A DNA stretch of 64,000 bases. Source: Beta vulgaris subsp. vulgaris. Lineage: Eukaryota > Streptophyta > Magnoliopsida > Caryophyllales > Amaranthaceae. How positions within the stretch are numbered: position 1 is the first letter of the stretch; every line of letters starts with the position of its first letter. The stretch covers positions 43,335,104-43,399,103 of the forward strand of contig NC_079206.1 in the NCBI RefSeq assembly GCF_026745355.1, written 5' to 3'. Below the pieces are notes generated by a model that was not told the origin of the DNA, did not search any database, and saw only the letters and a program-made list of their open reading frames with translations. Positions 1 to 10,783 of this stretch are shown here, piece after piece. The position numbers and the translations under genes are program-made.

Positions 1-1880
1 CGAACATTTTTTGATTCAGACCTACGGGGCGGCCTACCTTTGATCAGCTCTACAAGAACCCAAAACTAAACTCCTTCCCATTCCATTTCACGATCTTCCT
101 CCTTTCTTCCTAGATCATCTGCAAACCCATGAAAAACTTATCTTCTCATATTTTCTTCTACAAAATCAGAAGGGAAATTATCTGACTTCTTTAACATTTT
201 TTTGCCATAGTTTGCGATTTTAGGACAAGATTTGGAGGATCCTGGGGTTTTTCGGAGGAAGTGACCACTCTTAGCCTTCCTTCAACTTGAGGTAATGGCT
301 TGAACCTCTGAAATATGCTTCAATTGACTTAAATTACGTGACATTTTATATGTATTTGATGTATATTTTATTTGCTTGGCTTTTTTGATAGTTTTTAGTT
401 GATTTTGTAGTAGCTTTTAGGTTATTTTAGGCTAATTTGCTTTATATTTCCTTTAAGTTGTCCAATATTCTTATTTTATACGTCTAATTGGGTGCTTGGT
501 TTGATTTCAGGATTTAAGAGCATGATCGTAGGACAATTGCACAGGCCCAAGGCTAAGGATTCGAAGAAAGATGTGTTAAGGAGCTCAAAGGAAGAAAAAG
601 AAGTGAAGCAATATGACCTAAGGGTCGGGATCAGCCAACCTGTTGGGGTCACTTTAAGGAGCCAAGCGAATCCACTACTGATGAAACGATCCGCCTGGGT
701 CAGACCCACCCGAGCGCTCGAGAGTGGGTGGACCCGCCCAGATCGTTGGGTTCTTTCCAAAAAAATTATTCTCTTAAACCCTCTTGTGTACGAGGGTTTT
801 ATTGCAATTATGCCTAGTTTTATTTTCGGACTATATATGGCAAACTTCTCTCATTTTAGGGTAAGCAACTTCTAACACTCTAATTAGTGAGAGATTTCAT
901 TTGTTATTAGCATTCCAACTGTAGGTACTAAAGAGAGAGAAAGTTAAGGTTTGAAGCTTCCATTTTCTGACTTATGCAAGATTAAAAGTTGGTAATTTCT
1001 TGTTTATTTTACTTCCTCTTTCTATAGTCATGTTTAGTTTATGCTTTGTTTGATTAGATGTCGTTTTTATTAGTTGATAATTTTTCCCTTTTTCTCTTTC
1101 CTCCATGGTTATGGTGATGAAGTTATTTCAAGTTTTGGTTTGCTTTATCTCCATGATTTGTGATTAGTTCCTTACTAAGGGAAAAGGACGTAGCCTTCAT
1201 TTACTCTTTGGATCCTATATCTAAGTTAAGGGGTTAACATTTGGTGTTAAACTTGATTAATTTGGTTTGTTGGGTGATCGATCACTACTTGACTTGCATA
1301 TTTATAATCCCTAGTGAACGATTGAGAGATGAAGTTAAGGATAAAGTAAGTTTGGTTGCTATACTAGGAATTCCGTGAAAAAAAGTTGTTTTCTAGTTTA
1401 AGGAAGCTTGATTAATCATATTGTTCTTGATTTGGCTAGATTAGTTACTCATGCCATGAGAATAGGTCATGAGTGACTAATTAAGCTCCTCTAATTAGCT
1501 CGAGAGAGTAATTAGAGTTCCTATGTGCATAATTTTCCTTTTTGATCCCCCATTTTGTTCCCCTTGCTTGATGTTGGATTCTTGGATTGATTGTTGGTGA
1601 ATGCCATAATCCCCTAGTTTCTTTACCCTTGATTTGCCTCCTTTCTATGCCTTGTTAATTTGTTTTGCCGATCTCCTACTGATCTTAAACTTCATATTTG
1701 TTACCGATCTTTTAAAAAAAACCCAAAAATAGATTTAGCTCATAGTACTTAGCAAATTAATAACCCTTTCTTAACCTTACTTCATTATGGACTCGACCCT
1801 TTACTTATCCTATATTGGGTAGTTTGGATATTTTTGACGTGTTTACAACGAGCCCGTCAATATTATTGTTTCCTTGCTGA
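1..1880 (+). mobile_element. Diverged LTR or leader of a Ty3-like retrotransposon
   Basis: I see no convincing gene here. The stretch has the build of a plant Ty3/gypsy LTR followed by a leader. A GC-rich, palindrome-rich block lies at about 690-745, with GACCCACCCG and its near inverse. A TATA-like box, TATATATGG, is at 832-840. A T-rich downstream region ends in a GACGTGTTTACAACGAGCCCGTC-like motif near 1838-1859. Part of it (about 1253-1575) recurs at 7955-8268, which supports a dispersed element. The lineage is an inference from overall style; Athila-like is my best guess. No PBS or second LTR is visible, and the ends are not fixed. The 127-codon open frame at 492-875 has no recognisable domain. 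Confidence 0.4.
1253..1575 (+). repeat. Dispersed direct repeat, copy A
   Basis: This block matches 7955-8268 in the same orientation. Both copies contain TTGGTTTGTTGGGTGAT, a match over GAAGCTTGATTAATCAT, CTCATGCCATGAGAATAGGT, and a shared end over GAGTTCCTATGTGCAT and CCCCATTTTGTT. Small indels and substitutions show the copies are old. It is best explained as the same LTR or leader segment from two insertions of one retrotransposon family. Confidence 0.8.
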
Positions 1881-2596
1881 ATTATGCGATCTGAACTAAA
1901 CTAAATTATGATGAGTGATGGCTATCTAAAAATTCGCAATTTCTGTTGTTATATCTCTTAAATGTATGTTTTGAAGTTTATGTTCCCTAAATTATGTGAT
2001 ATTTGTGTTTATAGTTTGATGTGGCCTAAATTTCTCTAGTTATATATTATGAAGTATGTTCTTTTTATTCGAATGTGGTATGCAGGATGGGTGACAATGT
2101 ATTGTTGAAGTTTTAGCACAAAAGAACGAATTTTTTATTTAAAGATCTACATCATGAAATAAATAGTTAGCAACTTCAATAGATAAATAAGAGAATTTAT
2201 TCAAGGATTATAAGGAATATATTGGTGTGGCTTGGGTTTGATAGAGTAACAACCTTCGGGAGGAGCGATCGTGAAGCAGATCAATCAAAAATGGGTATAT
2301 GTGTTTGAAAGTATGTGTTTTTATGTTTGAAAGTATGAGATTATGTGACTATGGGAGAATTCGCAATTCGGACGCAAAGAGTACGTGAAAAAGTGTATTT
2401 TAGATCCGACAAATAGTGGCATATTTATAAGAAAATATTAAAAAAAGATAGAAAATCCAACTGTACGTTGCGCAAAGAGTGCGCTAGGCGCACGTCTTTG
2501 CATCACGCACAGAGACACGTGTCAGGCACACGCGCAGTGGGCTGTTGGAGGTAAGAACATCTATGCGTTTTATTCAAATTTGTTAGTTTAGTCCTG
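1881..2596. other. Unassigned AT-rich sequence left of the CACTA element
   Basis: I recognise no open frame, LTR boundary or structural RNA here. A short GC-richer patch at about 2465-2550 contains repeated GCGC and CACGTGTC-type words. The sequence resumes on the far side of the CACTA element at 6135, so both sides were one continuous stretch before insertion. Confidence 0.4.
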
Positions 2597-2619
2597 TATC
2601 ACTACTACAAATATGGGCA

Positions 2620-2840
2620 AAGTGACCACCCATAAAAGACCACTTTGATGACATAAGTGATTATTTATCAAAAAACACCTAATTTTTTAGACGAGAGGTC
2701 TCTTATAGTATAATAAAAAAGACCTCCTTTTTAGAAATGTGGTCTTTTTGCACATCCTCAAAATCTCCAATATTAAAGAAACCACTTATTTTTGTTAAGT
2801 GGTTATTTTAATTTGATTTTGTATCATTTTAGAAAATATA
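2620..2840. repeat. Left subterminal repeats of the CACTA element
   Basis: Short copies of GACCAC, AGACCACTT and AAGTGGTT occur in both orientations and are spaced tens of bases apart. They match the array at the right end. In CACTA elements such arrays are the binding sites of the element-encoded TnpA-type protein; that role is inferred here. Confidence 0.75.
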
Positions 2841-2989
2841 TGGAATCCTAAAATATACATTAGCGGGATGAATTTTAAATTTCAAAACAAAAAAATAAAT
2901 TAAAGGCGCCTAACTAATAGCCTTATTCCAATTTTAAAAATTAAAGCCCTAACTAAAAGGAATATTTTATTCCTTCTTCACTAATCACA

Positions 2990-3292
2990 ATTATATTGAT
3001 ATTGATCACAATATCACATCACGATCTCATTCTTCTTCCCAGAGCACCGATACCGTAACATTAGAACCGCCTTATTTTGCACGCGAAACCACCCAAATTC
3101 CTTCGCCGGCTACCGTTTCCAGTACTCTGAATTCACCGGCGGCCAACATTCCTCGCAGTCTAGTCGTCTTTGCCAGCCTTTTTCCCGACGACCGAATTAT
3201 CGCAGTCTGCTACTCGACTTCGCAGTATACTCTGTTCCATTGCAGTCTACCACCACCGCGTTATCGGCGACGACCGAATTATCACGGTAAGT
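2990..3292 (+). other. Captured leader-like exon with splice donor
   Basis: A C-rich stretch inside the CACTA element is unlike its AT-rich surroundings. It repeats CGACCGAATTATC (about 3188-3201 and 3270-3283) and GCAGTCT. It ends at a strong donor, GTAAGTG, beginning at 3287. Around 600 bases downstream is an acceptor-like tract (TTTTTGTTCTTTAG, ending about 3944). This looks like a 5' untranslated exon and intron, either of a captured gene or of the element's own transcript. No coding content is recognised. Confidence 0.35.
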
Positions 3293-4308
3293 GTTGAATT
3301 CATCTCGCATTTGTAGTTGTTTGTTTGTTATTCGTAGTTTGGATATGTATATTAATTTGAATTTTTGGAATTGGACACTAGGGTATAATTGAATTCTCAT
3401 ATTTCTTTAATTATGGATTTGGTCCAAATATGAATGTCAGGCCTCATCAATCATGGAAGGTTTGGCGCAAATTCAGAATATGAAATTATTAGATTTTTAT
3501 CACAAAATATCCTTCTTTCGATTATAAGAGGAACCACTTGGTGTTCCTAAATTAGTCTTCAATATCATTCCTCTATGCTCTAACTGCAAAACAACATTTA
3601 ATATTCATCCAATTCTAATTCTTATGTCATATCAGGATAATTCTAATTCTTAGATCGATTTCTTCATTACGATTTTATTTTTGTTCGTATTCTATGTAAT
3701 TTTCAGTGGTGAATTTGTTATACCTATATTTTTTAGTTTTGATTTTGATTATCCAAATTTTGGATTCTGTTTAGTATATGATGAAAAAAATTAGGGTAAT
3801 GGATTTGCAGAATTTTATGATAATTTGATGATCTGGTGTTCACATGTAGTTTTTATGTTCAAGAATCGAAAATTTTGGGTTTTAGAAGTTAAGAGTTAGT
3901 TGCGCTGTCTTAAATTCACCTGATTTTGATTTTTGTTCTTTAGCTGTTATGTACATTTAGTGGTTTATGATTTCTTTTGTTGTTTTTTCACGCAAAAAGC
4001 TAGAAAATTACAAGGATTATTAGCAGGTTATGTCATATTTAGTTTCTTCCTTGAAAACAATCATCCTATCTTGGGTTTATTGATCGCAAGGGTTTCGCGT
4101 TTTGCTTATCTTCCACAGGATAGTTGGTTAGTCCTGAGCTGAATAAAAACGTCGAAATCTGAGATTATAAGTGCTAATGCTTATTGGCACCAGTTATAGT
4201 TTTGTCAAGACTAGGTGACTGATTTGAGATAAAAGAGTTATGTTGATCTTGTTCTGATGAAATTGGGGGAGTTTAGTCCTATTGAAGAAAATAAAGTAGT
4301 TGCTAGCG

Positions 4309-4547
4309 ATGGGTGTGCGCTATCTAGCAATCTCAGCAGCATGTACGGTGGTCAGCATGATAGGTCTACAATGCTGGACAGAGATATCACTTGAGAAATT
4401 CAAGGCCGATGGACTCATTGGCAAGAATACACTTTACTCAGAGAATGCTAATCGTATTGTGGAGCTTCTGCTGCGTTCTCATGCCACATTACATTGCTGG
4501 CAATTTATGTGATCAATGCATTTGTGCTACTTATCTTGAGTCTCAAG
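4309..4547 (+). pseudogene. Captured exon 1 of a RIN2-like E3 ubiquitin ligase
   Basis: The ATG at 4309 opens a frame starting MGVRYLAISAACTVVS and continuing through GLQCWTEISLEKFKADG. From memory this resembles the N-terminus of plant RIN2/RIN3 proteins, which are membrane-anchored RING-CUE ubiquitin ligases related to AMFR/gp78. A frame break follows near 4490, after the word ELLLRSHATL. The next frame gives a hydrophobic run (LLAIYVINAFVLLILSLK) that fits the second membrane segment. That run ends exactly at AAG followed by GTATTG (donor at 4548), so the fragment is exon 1 with part of intron 1. The RING and CUE domains are absent, so it cannot encode a working ligase. It lies wholly inside the CACTA element. 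Confidence 0.72.
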
Positions 4548-4945
4548 GTATTGTCTCTTTGCTGTGCTACTCTGTATCTTTTAATTTAGTTTTGTGGGTT
4601 ATGACTGATCTACGACATATGCATATTGCTTGATACACCCTAGAGTATACGTTTGGTCATCCTTATGCTTTCTTCTGAGCTCATGGGGATACAGTAACTG
4701 GTTTTGAGACTTTTGTTCTAGTTGTCTGATCATCGATTTACATTAAAGTAGCTTTAATTTTTGGATTCACTTGTATCACATGTCGAAACACACAATATGT
4801 AATACTCCAATCTTCTAAGTCACTGTCTAATGTAAGTCTTCCTTCATATGATTTAAGCCATAAATGAGTATGTATACAAAGTACATTATATATTCAACTC
4901 ATAATATTGAAGTAATCATCTAATTTTTACTTGTCAATTTTTTAG

Positions 4946-5437
4946 GGGAATCATAAAATTTAGTCTTGTATATCGAAAGGACATTAAGAAAGTGAAAAAG
5001 AATCCGACAATTAAGTGGAAAAAACCTGAGGTATGTTATTCTAATTTTTTATTATTTTGATGCATTTATATTGATGCTTATTTAAAATTAATATGTAATA
5101 TGACTAATTGTATAATTACCTTTATGAAAAGTGTCCTCGTCAATCCCAAGAATCTCTGGACTGTGGATATTATATATGTCGATATATGCTCGAGACTATA
5201 GAGAAAAGGCGACAAGTGATTCCTGGTAAGGTATCAATTCTTTCAAAACACCATTCCCTTGCTTATCAAAAATTATTTTTAAATAATTTTATTAATGCTT
5301 TGTAGTACTTTGGCGGAGTTACAACTGAATTTCCTCAAAATAAGCTTGACGAGTTGAGAGACTTATGGATCAAATACGTGGAGGAATATAAACAAGCAGA
5401 AGAAGAGGAATCTGAAGAAAGTGTCGATTTTGATTAG
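4946..5437 (+). pseudogene. C-terminal fragment of a Ulp1-like cysteine protease
   Basis: Three exons can be read: 4946-5030, 5132-5215 and 5306-5437, with GT/AG introns. Exon 2 holds CPRQSQESLDCGYYICRYM. CPRQ followed by a CGYY motif is the catalytic-cysteine region of the C48 (Ulp1/SUMO protease-like) domains common in plant CACTA and Mutator elements. Exon 3 starts YFGG, contains a helix rich in D/E/L, and ends in an acidic tail at TAG 5435-5437. The first half of the domain, with the catalytic His and Asp, is not visible, so the protein would be inactive. It may be part of the element's own ancestral gene set or a capture. No frameshift is needed within the three exons. Confidence 0.75.
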
Positions 5438-5804
5438 GTGTTAATAAGCGGGATTAGATAGGTAATTAGTTAGAACAATGAGTTGATTAATTTACTCTGC
5501 ATATGAGTTGAAAGAAATATGGCTGCTTTAGGTATCTTTTGAGAAGTTGATTTTTTGAATCTTCATATATCGATATTATTTTTGTAATGAATTATGGTAT
5601 TGCATCAATGAAATTTTTGTCAAGTTATATAATTATTCGAATTTTGTCAATGCAAGTGGCCCGCGATTTTGTAGGAAATATATATCAAATAAAAATTATA
5701 GGTTAATTAAATAAAGCCACAAGCTACAATTTTGTCGTTAAAAAAATGATCAGGCAAAGACACCATCTGTTCTAATGTATGGCCTCTTATATCAAATTAA
5801 ATAT

Positions 5805-6120
5805 AGTACTTAGGAAGACGAAAGAGACCACCTTTCTATCTAAGTGATTTTTTTTGAAAAGATAAAGAGACCACCTATAAATAATAAGTGGTTTTTTAGT
5901 ACGATGAAAGAGACCACATTTGTTTTTTATGTGGTTCCTTATCCTTCTTATTTTTTCCTACTACAATACATAAAAAAACCAATTATTTTAAAAAAGTGGT
6001 CTCTTCTTTCAATATAACAAACCACCCATAATAAGTGGTCTTTTACCCTGAGAGACCACTGAGCTAGAGACCACCTCTAAAGTGGTCTCTAAGGTGTTTT
6101 TTAGGGGGTCTCTTTATGCA
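5805..6120. repeat. Right subterminal repeats of the CACTA element
   Basis: At least ten copies of GAGACCAC, AAGTGGT or GTGGTCTCT lie in both orientations over about 300 bp next to the right TIR. They mirror the left array at 2620-2840. This density is typical of the transposase-binding zone of CACTA elements. Confidence 0.78.
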
Positions 6121-6237
6121 TTTTTGTAGTAGTGTATATGCATTCAAACTCCAACTAATGATAGTTTTTTTCTCTTAAACAACTTTATATTTTCTCCTTA
6201 GTTCTAATTACCACTACTATCATATTCACTTTTCTAT

Positions 6238-6454
6238 GCGGATTTCGCGGAGCTGTTGGACAATGCATTGGATGAGGTACTTGGCCTCTCTATGTTTCAG
6301 TAACTATTGAATACTCGTGTCTGCCTGATTTTATTAATATGTGATGTGAGGACTCTGATATTATTGTTGTTAGGTTTTGGAGCTATGTTTGTCAACATAG
6401 ATATGCTTGTTAACAAGAAAGATGGGTAAAATCTTACTAGTCGAAGCAACTTAT
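6238..6454 (+). pseudogene. MORC-type GHKL ATPase gene fragment
   Basis: The piece up to 6276 reads DFAELLDNALDE, the conserved N-box of MORC (CRT1-family) ATPases, where the Glu and Asn take part in ATP binding. A GT donor follows at 6277 and an AG acceptor ends at 6373. The second exon gives VNIDMLVNKKDG and, one base out of frame, KILLVE, as in plant MORC proteins. Two breaks are visible: a loss of about 4 bp near 6377-6379, where the family has a Cys-Asn-Gly-Ala stretch, and one extra base at about 6424. Sequence is lost after 6454, where LTR-like sequence begins. In plants MORC proteins act in transposon silencing and immunity; this remnant cannot be functional. Confidence 0.75.
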
Positions 6455-7560
6455 TGTAACACACTGGCAATTCTCTATTTTAATAAATATCTTTTCCCCA
6501 CAAAACATAGAGAATTACCAAAGTATTATCGCCTGTGTGGCTGTGTGATAACGTATCTCAGCTTATTCACAATTTTACAGCAGAAATAAATAAATAACTT
6601 TGAAAACATAAATAAACTTAGTCAACCATAGAGTCAACTACAAAACCAAAGCATAGTCAAACCATATTATATTAAATCAAAGTATTTAAAATATAAAAAT
6701 ATTCTAAGCACAAGCTCTCCACTGTTCCCAGACACCCAATGATGCATCATCTTCAAATCTAGAATGGTTGAGGCTTATTGTTCCTATACGACTACTCACC
6801 AAATGGGTCATTACATGATCAATAAGGCACAACCATGATCGACACACAGAAAAACACGAAATCAACAAAGCTGAGTACTACATAGTAAATAATAAATAAA
6901 ACCTAACATGATACTAATAAGTATTAAATTAGAGATAAATAATAATATAACAAATAACAGACTCACTATACTGAACTTCACTCCACAACCAATATGTTAA
7001 TTATAATTAAATTGAATAGTAAATGGATAGAGTTGTCCAAATCAAATCATGTCTTCAATTTCGATGACGAAGTACGGGTGCGACTCCATACTCCCGCGAC
7101 CAACGATATCGAGGTACTAATTAAATAGAATAGGACACGGTGATCAATCCGGTCCCAAGAAAAGCCATAGGCTACCACATGTAGTGCAACTCATATTAGT
7201 CCAACACTTCAGACGTGCACAAGTCTAAAACTTATTTCTATTCACTTTCCACTTTAAGTTATTAACAAATTATTTACTTGTTGTGACTCACAAAGTAATA
7301 CAACCAACATAAATATAATGGATACACAAAATTTCCATTTTTATCTTACGATTAAATAAGTTAATCAACAACTCAAATAATCTAAGAATAATCCCATTAA
7401 TTCATTATTAACCAACCAACCTTTGGTTTTTCACTTAAATAAAAAATCAACGAACCTGTAAATAGGTAAATATCCAACTTTACTAAACAAGGTCCACGAT
7501 TGTAGGTGTGGATTTTTATTCCTTTAAGCCTACACATGGTGTGAGCTTGTTTATTTTACT
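6455..7560 (-). mobile_element. Probable minus-strand chromovirus LTR fragment
   Basis: The sequence starts TGTAACAC directly against the broken MORC exon. It has the style of the other minus-strand chromovirus LTRs in this window, with a GCAGAAATAAA-type tract near the start, a GCTGAGTAC motif (about 6870) and C-rich words at 7080-7200. No partner LTR or TSD was found and the right end is not defined. The assignment is by resemblance only. Confidence 0.35.
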
Positions 7561-7954
7561 ACCCCATTGTTAAGGTTTTATTTGAAAGGAAGAATCATAA
7601 ACTTGATTGGATATTGAATTGGTAGGGACATTTTAGGGACTTATCCAATGTAGATTTCTCCATCTATACTCCATAGATGGCCAGGAACCAAAAGTTGAGT
7701 TCGGGGGTGAGGGTAAATATCGATTTCTCCATCTATACATTACATTGATGGCCTTTACTAAATATCGATTCATTACATATTTTATGCAAAAGAATAATCA
7801 TATAATGTTTTAATACACCCTAAAAATATTTAGTATAGGTAGGTTCAGGAAACACATAAAAAGACTATATTTTTAGTGACAAATTATTAAGCAATCAATT
7901 TACAAGGTTCCTAGCAGGTTGTCCAAATTATATGAATTATTAAACTTGTTGATC
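7561..7954. other. Unassigned AT-rich sequence with a short duplication
   Basis: I find no gene here. The phrase GATTTCTCCATCTATAC occurs twice (about 7650 and 7720), each followed by a run on a tri- or tetranucleotide theme and GATGGCC. This is a small local duplication with no assigned function. Confidence 0.4.
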
Positions 7955-8268
7955 AAAATTGCTTGATTTGGTTTGTTGGGTGATTGATCACCACTTGACT
8001 TGCATATTTGGAATCTTTATTGAAGGATCAAGAAATGAAGTAAGGGATGTACTAAATTTGGTTGCTAGACTAAGATTTTCATGAAAATAGATATTTTCTA
8101 TTTTAGGGAAGCTTGATTAATCATGTTATTCTTGATTTGGGTTAATTAATTGCTCATGCCATGAGAATAGGTCGTGAGTGACTAATTAACTTGAGTGAGT
8201 AATTAGAGTTCCTATGTGCATATTTTCCATTGTGACCCCCCATTTTGTTTCCCCTTGGCGTTGATTAG
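7955..8268 (+). repeat. Dispersed direct repeat, copy B
   Basis: This is the second, shorter copy of the block at 1253-1575, same orientation, with clear matches over GGTTTGTTGGGTGAT, GACTTGCATATTT, CATGCCATGAGAATAGGT and GAGTTCCTATGTGCAT. Homology stops at about 8268, where a TAGAGCTGTTAAAAAAT sequence resembling a hAT terminus begins. That suggests a later insertion cut this copy. Confidence 0.8.
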
Positions 8269-8271
8269 AGC

Positions 8272-9226
8272 TGTTAAAAAATTAGCTAAATTGAGAACCC
8301 GACCTAAATGTAATGACCTGTAACTGACTTGCACCTGAAATTTTGGTAAAGCAGGTCACATGAATCTGACCTGTACCCTTAATAATTGATAACTGATCTT
8401 GATTTGGTACTCCATGACCTGAGCTGACACCCGACCAAAAAAGTCGGATAACTGAAGCGATGCGACCTGACAACGATCCAAACCTAATTAGATACCTGAG
8501 CCGATTAGGACATGTAACCAATCATAACTCTATGCAACATGCTATTGTCCCGACTTGTTGCAAAGTGTGACGGGATTTACCAGACTTGTTGCGACGTAGT
8601 ACCCGTTTTTACCCACATGTGCTACCTGATATTCGATTTTGTCAGATCAAGTCATTAACCTTGCCATATAATAACATAAGATAATGTTACCTTTATTTAC
8701 ATGACCTGAATAAAGTAAAACATATTAAAGTCAATTTGAGCTTAAGATTTTTTACTTTTAATATAATAAATTTAAACAAATAGCATTAATAAAAATGTAA
8801 CCTATAGATATCCTTATTTTGCAGTATAAAAAAACTAAATGTAACTTCTTTTGATCATGTAGTATTTTAAAGTCCTATATATAAGTATTTAAGAATTAAT
8901 ATCATCTAATTTGTTTATGGGAATAAACTATATCGGTAATCATAAAGAATACTTTAAATTCCCCATAAACTAATTAGGCGTATATTGATCCCTTTTTATG
9001 ATATCATATTAGTTGCCTTCGAAATTATCTCATATAATATATAAAACCATATATATTGCTCTAATTTGGTTTCATCATTCAGTAACTAATTTTATTCCAA
9101 AATACAAGAGCTACAACTTATCTTTATAGGATACAAAAAATATAGAATAGTAAATTAAACTTCAACACAAACCAAGCACATTTATGCAATTCATAATCAG
9201 TTGAGCTCTATAACCATTAATCTCAC
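8272..9226 (-). mobile_element. Left terminal region of a decayed hAT element
   Basis: The left edge TAGAGCTGTTAAAAAAT resembles plant hAT termini. It is followed by many copies of GACCTG/CAGGTC-type words at 8300-8660, as in hAT subterminal regions. The sequence is interrupted at 9226 by the copia element (TSD CTCAC) and resumes at 20215, about 700 bp before the end of a minus-strand hAT transposase remnant. Linking the two parts into one element is inference. I could not find the opposite terminus. Confidence 0.4.
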
Positions 9227-10768
9227 TGTTGTATAATATGAGCACTATAAGAGGGGGGGGGGGTGAATTATAGTGATTGCGGAATTAAAAGTAAACTTGG
9301 GAACAAACAATGGGAACACGAGAGATTTTACGAGGAAAAACTTCCTAGGCCTAGTAGGAAGAAACAACCTCGACCACAAGGGATTTTAAACAACTTTCCA
9401 CTATAATAGGCCAAAACAACTCTGATTACAACCTATTACTTTTCTCTCGATTCTCAACTTAAGTCACTCAACTCAAGTTCCCAACGACAGTTCCCAACAA
9501 CTGACGTTTTCTCTCAAACTTCACTCGAAGTTCCTTTCTCTTTCTCTTTCTCTTTCTCTTGCTTCACTCAAAGCTTTCTCACACTTACAAGAGTTCACTC
9601 AAACCCTTTTTCTCAAAAATACACTTTATAAAAAATGGATGAGTAATAAACTCGATTAATGTAAGTATGAATTCTCTTAAGGAAAGGCACTGACACTTTA
9701 GATAACTTAAGACAAATTAACTAAGTCAGACACATTTTCTCAAATGAATTAGGCGCCTATTTATAGACATTAAGACAAGACATGTTTCCACTAACTTAGA
9801 CCATTATCACATGTTCTCCATGATGTTTAATTAATTAATTAAATTAAATTAATTATTCCATGTCATGTAAGCATCCACTAATCCACTACTTCATTCATAG
9901 AAGCAGTAACAATTACGTGGTTTTGCAAACTTGGAGAATAATTAAACTTATTTAATTAATTAAATACTTGGAGGATAATTAACTTAAGCCACTAAATCCA
10001 CTAACTCAAAACTGTAGCAGTAAACTTTAGGCGTGTAATCTAGTTTTAGGAAATAAATAAATAAAATACTTTAGCTAGTTTTTAGGAAAAATATCTTTTT
10101 CAAAATCTTTTATAAAACCGGAAAACAGTTTTTATTTCAAAAATCCGAAACATTTTAAAAACCGGAAATATTAATTTTTCGAAAACTAAATCTTTTAAAT
10201 AAAATATAAAAGATAAAATATATATTTTAAAAACATAAAATTTGAAAATCAGTTAATTTAAAATCAGAAAATCTTTTTAAAATATTTTCCTAACAAACTT
10301 AAACTAACTTCCTAAAATATGGATCTTAGTCAAATATCCCTAAAAACTCTAACAACTATATTGGGCACAATTTCTTAGGCGCACAATATTAGTCACAAAG
10401 TTCCTAAATTAGTTTTAAGTCTTGTTCCCTAATTATTAAGTCTTGTTCCTAAGCCTTGTTCCTATAGTGCCAGGTCTGTTCCTTTCATGGGAACAGAACC
10501 AAGTTCCTTTGAGAATTCACCACGAACTTAATAAAGCTTTACTCAACCTTAACAAGAAGATTAATAAATACCCTAATGTATTCTAATCTTCATTCCATGC
10601 TTGATTCTTCATTCTCTCGAACATCTTTACTTCGATCTTGATTAATTCTCCGCTTTAATCTTCAATCAAGTATTCTCTTAGCTCGAGCATGAATTACCTT
10701 GCAACAACATAAATAAAATATACTATGTCTTTTGTGGTTAGGTCATCTTCAAAACTCAAGGGTCAACA
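9227..10768 (-). repeat. 3' LTR of the Sirevirus element
   Basis: This 1,542-bp LTR is nearly identical to 18618-20209 apart from small indels. On the plus strand it starts TGTTGTATAATATG with an 11-12-bp G tract soon after (about 9252) and ends GGTCAACA. It contains a TTTCTC microsatellite at 9533-9560 and an inverted pair TCTGTTCC/GGAACAGA at 10475-10497. A short A/T-rich palindrome of TTAATTAATTAA lies at about 9826. Confidence 0.93.
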
Positions 10769-10783
10769 ATTTCCCCCTTTTTG
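10769..10783 (-). other. Polypurine tract of the Sirevirus element
   Basis: Read on the minus strand this is AAAAAGGGGGAAAT, directly before the 3' LTR. It is the expected primer site for plus-strand DNA synthesis and fixes the element's direction. Confidence 0.85.

Larger units (their letters stand above)
2600..6134 (+). mobile_element. CACTA DNA transposon carrying captured gene pieces
   Basis: The left end reads CACTACTACAAATATGGGCA, and the right end, read inverted, begins CACTACTACAAAAATGCA. These are terminal inverted repeats starting with the family's CACTA. The 3-bp direct repeats TAT flank the element exactly at 2597-2599 and 6135-6137, the TSD length known for CACTA. Both ends carry many copies of AGACCAC or its inverse GTGGTCT. 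The 3.5-kb interior holds no TNP1/TNP2 transposase that I can see, so the element looks non-autonomous. It contains a RIN2-like exon (4309-4547) and a Ulp1-like protease fragment (4946-5437), both in the plus direction. The strand given is that of the captured pieces. Confidence 0.92.

Noticed and set aside
492..875. 127-codon plus-strand open frame
   Set aside because: It overlaps LTR-like features (GC palindrome, TATA-like box) and has no recognisable domain; the opposite strand is also open over much of it.
3933..4142. 69-codon frame rich in Phe and Leu inside the CACTA element
   Set aside because: It looks hydrophobic only because the region is T-rich. No domain, and it ends before the RIN2-like exon.
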